Source: Sphingomonadales bacterium (GTDB lineage: Bacteria; Pseudomonadota; Alphaproteobacteria; Sphingomonadales; Sphingomonadaceae). From it: a stretch of DNA of 9,130 nt. The translations under genes and the position numbers were made by a program. Under the pieces are notes generated by a model, which worked only from the letters and a program-made list of their open reading frames with translations, did no database searches and had not been told where the DNA came from. The stretch spans positions 1-9,130 of the forward strand of contig JAAFIT010000070.1 of assembly GCA_013298745.1 (NCBI GenBank), in the 5' to 3' direction. How positions within the stretch are numbered: position 1 is the first letter of the stretch; each line of letters starts with the position of its first letter. Positions 6,616 to 9,130 of this stretch are shown in pieces.

Positions 6616-6622
6616 TTCCCCC

Positions 6623-6754
6623 ATGCGTCTCGCCCTGACCGTCATCGCCTGCCTCGGCCTGCTCACCGCCTGCAATACTGTCGAAGGCGCCGGCAAGGAC
6701 CTCAGTTCAGCCGGCAAGGCGATCAGCAAGACCGCCAAGGATGTCGCCAATTAA
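6623..6754 (+). CDS. Entericidin A/B family lipoprotein, copy 2
   Basis: A 43-residue lipoprotein paralogous to copy 1. The hydrophobic signal ends in the lipobox LLTAC with C17 lipidated, then CNTVEGAGKDLSSAGK. The mature parts of the two copies share the pattern CNTVxGAGKDxSSxGK followed by KTAxDVxN. The ATG at 6623-6625 has GGAG seven bases upstream; an upstream in-frame reading exists but would bury the signal peptide. The gene ends 6 bases from the tatC stop on the opposite strand, with no terminator visible between them. As the product is a Sec/Lol-type lipoprotein, the Tat neighbours are not implied to export it. Whether the two copies act as toxin and antidote cannot be told from sequence. 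Confidence 0.9.
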   Translation: MRLALTVIACLGLLTACNTVEGAGKDLSSAGKAISKTAKDVAN

Positions 6755-6760
6755 GGCACC

Positions 6761-7558
6761 TCAAGCCGCTGCCGCATCCCCCTGCTCGGCGGCGCGCGCC
6801 CGGCGGCGTTCGGTGAACCAGATGCCGATGATCGAGATTTCGTAAAGCAGGATCAGCGGGATCGCGAGGGCGAACTGCGACCAGATATCGGGCGGCGTCA
6901 GCACCGCCGAAATCGCGAAAGCGGCGACGATGGCATAGCGGCGCCCGGCGATGAGCTGGGCGCGCGAAACAATGCCGGCGCGTTCGAGCAGCATCAGCAG
7001 CACCGGCAGCAGAAAGGCGACGCCGAAGCCCAGAATCATGTTCATCACCAGATCGAGATACTCGCCCATCGCCGGCAGCGCTTCCTGGCTGATACCGGTG
7101 ATTTCGGATGACGATTGAAAGCCGAGGAAAAAGCTGAACGCCACCGGCATGACGACGAAATAGGCCAGCGACGCGCCCATGGTGAACAGGATCGGCGTCG
7201 CAAGCAGGAAGGGCAGAAATGCGCGCTTTTCCCGCTTGTAAAGGCCGGGGGCGACGAACGCCCAGAGCTGGTTGGCGATAATCGGGAAGGCCATGCAGAT
7301 CGCCGCAAAGGCCGCGACCTTCACCTCGACGAAAAACGCCTCGTAGAGTTTGGTGTAGATCAGTTTGCCGACCACGCCATCGCCATAGGCCTTGACCAAA
7401 GGCTGGACGAGAAAGCCGAAGATCCGCGCCGATTGCGTGAAGGCGATGGCGAAGCAGATGCCGAAGGCGACGAGCGATTTGAGCAGCCGGCTGCGCAGTT
7501 CGATCAGATGATCGAGCAACGGCGCCTTGCTGGCATCGATTTCGGCGTCGTCGCTCAT
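6761..7558 (-). CDS. tatC: Twin-arginine translocase subunit TatC
   Basis: A 265-residue polytopic inner-membrane protein, the receptor that recognises twin-arginine signal peptides of folded cargo and forms the core of the translocon with TatB. The family marks are present: HLIELRSRL at 17-25 in the N-terminal cytoplasmic part, FVAPGLYKREKR at 101-112 with the conserved Glu (E110) of the first cytoplasmic loop, and LTPPDIWSQ at 220-228 before the last helices. Six hydrophobic segments are readable (about 27-45, 82-100, 115-140, 170-191, 208-222 and 229-248). The ATG at 7556-7558 overlaps the tatB stop in an ATGA arrangement, indicating translational coupling. The C-terminal tail is charged and alanine-rich. 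Confidence 0.97.
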   Translation of the reverse strand: MSDDAEIDASKAPLLDHLIELRSRLLKSLVAFGICFAIAFTQSARIFGFLVQPLVKAYGDGVVGKLIYTKLYEAFFVEVKVAAFAAICMAFPIIANQLWAFVAPGLYKREKRAFLPFLLATPILFTMGASLAYFVVMPVAFSFFLGFQSSSEITGISQEALPAMGEYLDLVMNMILGFGVAFLLPVLLMLLERAGIVSRAQLIAGRRYAIVAAFAISAVLTPPDIWSQFALAIPLILLYEISIIGIWFTERRRARAAEQGDAAAA

Positions 7559-8007
7559 GGCGCCGGCGGCGCAGCCGGCTCTGCAGCCTTTTTCTTGCGC
7601 GGTGCGCGGGGCTTTTTCGGCGCCGCTGCCGCAGGCGCTGCGTCAGGGGCTGGCAGCGCGGCAACGGCAGGTGCCACAGCCTCTTCCTGATACGGATCGT
7701 TCGCCAGCGGGTCGGGCAGCGCCCAGCTTGCCGGATCGATCCCTGCCATCGAGTTACCGAGCGGATCGGGGATGGCGGTGGCCTTCATGATCGCTTCGTT
7801 CTGCGCCGCCCAGGCCTTTTGCATTTCTTCCAGTTCGGCTTCGCGCATCATCGTATCGAAGCCGGCGCGGACATGGCGGCTCATGGCGCGGCCCTTGGCG
7901 ATCCAGTTGCCGACCATGCGCATGACACGCGGCAGATCCTTGGGGCCGATGACGAGAAGCGCCACCAGCGCGATGATCGCCAGTTCCGATGAATCGATGC
8001 CGAACAT
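7555..8007 (-). CDS. tatB: Twin-arginine translocase subunit TatB
   Basis: A 150-residue TatB. It has a short periplasmic N-terminus with the conserved E8 (FGIDSSELA), one transmembrane helix (about 7-20), the G21-P22 hinge in VIGPKDLPR, a long charged amphipathic helix (about 23-75, including MREAELEEMQKAWAAQNE) and a disordered Ala/Pro/Lys tail from about residue 105. The Glu in the helix entry and the FDTMMREAELEEM stretch separate it from TatA. It works with TatC in signal-peptide binding. It begins 30 bases after the tatA stop and overlaps tatC by 4 bases. GGGA lies about 8 bases upstream of the ATG. Confidence 0.95.
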   Translation of the reverse strand: MFGIDSSELAIIALVALLVIGPKDLPRVMRMVGNWIAKGRAMSRHVRAGFDTMMREAELEEMQKAWAAQNEAIMKATAIPDPLGNSMAGIDPASWALPDPLANDPYQEEAVAPAVAALPAPDAAPAAAAPKKPRAPRKKKAAEPAAPPAP

Positions 8008-8037
8008 GAATTATTCCCGGGCGACGCCGGGGTGCGC

Positions 8038-8259
8038 CTAGCGCCGAACCTCGTCTGCCGCCGGCTGCACCGGGGTGGCGCTGGCATTGGTCACCTGCGG
8101 CGGCGGAGCGGGCGGGGTTTCGCCTTCGGCGAGACCCTTTTTGAAGCTGTTGATACCCTTGGCGAAATCACCCATCAGGTCGGAAATGCGGCCGCGGCCG
8201 AACAGCAGCATGACAACGAGGATCAGAACGACCCAATGGATGAGGCTGAACGAGCCCAT
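8038..8259 (-). CDS. tatA: Twin-arginine translocase subunit TatA
   Basis: A 73-residue TatA, the pore or membrane-thinning subunit that oligomerises around TatBC-bound substrate. It has one transmembrane helix (about 5-20), the F20-G21 hinge in LLFGRGRI, the amphipathic helix with [13 protein letters not shown] (31-43) and a Pro-rich tail. The start is the ATG at 8257-8259: it gives the typical [10 protein letters not shown]-terminus, and AAGGG lies about 8 bases upstream. A longer in-frame reading upstream has no family support. It is the first gene of tatABC. About 100 bases upstream on the same strand lies tRNA-Thr, with no clear terminator between. Confidence 0.96.
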   Translation of the reverse strand: MGSFSLIHWVVLILVVMLLFGRGRISDLMGDFAKGINSFKKGLAEGETPPAPPPQVTNASATPVQPAADEVRR

Positions 8260-8361
8260 GGCAAAACCCTTATGCGGTGCCGGCGATGCTGCGGCGACAA
8301 TCCGCTTTACACCCGGTGCGGTGGGGATGCCAGCCCTGCCAGTGCGGCAACTCTTCGCCGG

Positions 8362-8436
<75 letters not shown>

Positions 8437-8455
8437 ATTCCGGCGAAGGTGTGCG

Positions 8456-8484
8456 CCTATGGGCGAGGGGGACGGGGCTGTCAA
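8456..8484 (-). promoter_or_regulatory. Sigma-70 promoter of tRNA-Thr
   Basis: On the minus strand a perfect -35 TTGACA (8484-8479) is followed, after exactly 17 bases, by CATAGG (8461-8456), which keeps the central ATA of the -10 box. Transcription would begin near 8449, about 13 bases before the tRNA 5' end, after a C-rich discriminator stretch. It is the strongest housekeeping-type promoter I see in the window, and it may also feed tatABC by readthrough. Confidence 0.7.
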
Positions 8485-8490
8485 GAATAT

Positions 8491-8509
8491 CGGTGACGCG
8501 TTATCACCG
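8491..8509. promoter_or_regulatory. Dyad before the 45-residue protein gene
   Basis: CGGTGA (8491-8496) and TCACCG (8504-8509) form a perfect 6-bp inverted repeat with a 7-base centre. It sits between the tRNA-Thr -35 box and the ATG at 8514. It could be an operator for either direction or a small hairpin in the 5' leader of the plus-strand gene. Short arms make chance occurrence possible. Confidence 0.35.
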
Positions 8510-8513
8510 CCTT

Positions 8514-8651
8514 ATGGCCAAAGACCCCAAATTCGACGCCGAGGCGGCACGCCAGGAACGACTCGCCGCCGCCCTGCGCGCCAATCTGCAACGCCGCAAG
8601 ATGCGTGACCGGGCGGCGAGTGAACCGCCGCCCGAGACGAAGCCCGACTGA
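8514..8651 (+). CDS. Small charged protein of unknown function (45 aa)
   Basis: I do not recognise a named family with certainty. The 45-residue product has no cysteine, no signal peptide and no membrane segment. It is one predicted helix rich in Ala, Arg and Glu (about 7-35; core RLAAALRANLQRRK) followed by a Pro/Glu tail. I have a general recollection of similar short LAAALRxNLxRRK proteins being common in sphingomonads, which I could not verify. There is no Shine-Dalgarno before the ATG, and a dyad lies just upstream. The next base after its stop begins the end of the glutathione peroxidase gene on the other strand (1-base gap). Arginine-rich helices like this may bind nucleic acid or a protein partner, but nothing here decides that. 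Confidence 0.65.
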   Translation: MAKDPKFDAEAARQERLAAALRANLQRRKMRDRAASEPPPETKPD

Positions 8652-8652
8652 G

Positions 8653-9130
8653 TCAGCCCTTGGCGGCGATGGCCTGGCTGACGGCAGCGTTGAGTTCGGG
8701 CGAACCCGGCGTCACCTTCGACGGATAGGCGGCGATCAGCTTGCCATCACGGCCGACGAGATATTTGTGGAAATTCCACTTCGGTGCCTTGTCGGCACCC
8801 AGCGTCGAGGCAGCCCAGCGATAGAAGGGGGTCGCCTTGTCACCGGTCACCACCGACTTGGTGCTCATCGGGAATTTGATGCCGAACTTTGATTCGCAGA
8901 AGGTCTTGATCTCCTTGTCGGAGCCCAGTTCCTGCTCGAAATCGCTCGACGGCACGCCGATGACGGTGAAGCCCTGCGCCTTATACTTGTCCTGCAGCGC
9001 CTGCAGGCCTTCATATTGCGGCGTGTAGCCACACATGCTGGCGGTGTTCACGACCAGCAACACCTTGCCCTTGTATTGGCTGAACGGCATCGGCTTGCCA
9101 TCGATCGTCGTCGTCTTGAAATCGAAGGCC
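8653..9130 (-). CDS. Glutathione peroxidase family thiol peroxidase (5' end beyond window)
   Basis: A partial gene: the frame stays open to the window edge, upstream of the internal Met at 9088-9090, with DFKTTTIDGKPM as typical N-terminal family sequence, so only a few residues or a signal peptide are missing. About 158 residues are visible. The peroxidatic cysteine is in NTASMCGYT (codon 9031-9033), the tetrad Gln is in FEQEL, and Trp-Asn are in KWNFHKYLVGRDG. A second cysteine in KTFCESKFG (codon 8896-8898) sits where cysteine-type members have their resolving cysteine. It is thus a non-selenium GPx that most likely uses thioredoxin. The usual DFGGQEPG stretch is DFEQELG here, one residue shorter. 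It ends one base from the convergent small gene. Confidence 0.94.
   Translation of the reverse strand, partial: AFDFKTTTIDGKPMPFSQYKGKVLLVVNTASMCGYTPQYEGLQALQDKYKAQGFTVIGVPSSDFEQELGSDKEIKTFCESKFGIKFPMSTKSVVTGDKATPFYRWAASTLGADKAPKWNFHKYLVGRDGKLIAAYPSKVTPGSPELNAAVSQAIAAKG

Noticed and set aside
6723..7664. A 313-residue minus-strand frame over tatC and the end of tatB
   Set aside because: It is out of frame with tatC and tatB, which have full family motifs and an ATGA overlap. The product is Arg/Ala-rich without motifs.
7555..8259. The idea that entericidins next to tatC are Tat cargo
   Set aside because: Their signal peptides have no twin-arginine motif and show an ordinary short lipoprotein signal, so adjacency alone is not evidence.

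Overview
This GC-rich window reads as chromosomal DNA of an alphaproteobacterium, most likely a member of the Sphingomonadales. The basis is the character of the TatB, GlnE and ErpA proteins, the pair of tiny entericidin-like lipoproteins, a GGAAC-N16-CGTT promoter typical of alphaproteobacterial EcfG sigma factors, and overall base and codon use. The assignment comes from recognising sequence character; no search was run. Nearly all genes are housekeeping or stress-related, and I see no insertion sequence, prophage, CRISPR array or defence island.

Layout. Positions 1-1449 hold, on the minus strand, exodeoxyribonuclease III (xth, 180-950) and the iron-sulfur carrier erpA (1117-1449). Three copies of a 36-bp palindrome-containing repeat lie in the non-coding DNA around xth, and a roughly 74-nt stem-loop starts at its stop codon. 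Positions 1487-2827 (minus) encode a membrane-anchored M23 cell-wall endopeptidase. A 244-bp gap (2828-3071) follows, containing small repeats but no gene. Positions 3072-6323 (minus) are a tight glnE-bcp pair: the two-domain glutamine synthetase adenylyltransferase/deadenylase and a one-cysteine peroxiredoxin, separated by 3 bases.

From 6391 to 6754 two tandem entericidin-family lipoprotein genes run on the plus strand, divergent from glnE and convergent with tatC. The first has a consensus-like EcfG (general stress response) promoter. The second has its Shine-Dalgarno in the 3' arm of a strong hairpin. Positions 6761-8259 (minus) are the complete twin-arginine translocase operon tatA-tatB-tatC, with tatB and tatC overlapping by 4 bp. 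Upstream of tatA is a tRNA-Thr(GGT) gene with encoded CCA and a TTGACA-N17-CATAGG promoter. A 45-residue charged orphan protein (8514-8651, plus) diverges from the tRNA and ends one base from the stop of a glutathione peroxidase gene (8653 to the window end, minus) that is cut by the window edge.

How they fit together. Several genes deal with oxidative or envelope stress: two thiol peroxidases, the abasic-site endonuclease, the Fe-S carrier, entericidins and the M23 hydrolase. They sit in separate transcription units, and only entericidin 1 shows a recognisable stress promoter. The least explained material is non-coding: the 36-bp repeat family with a compensatory base change, the palindrome at the xth stop codon, and the regulation of the entericidin pair.
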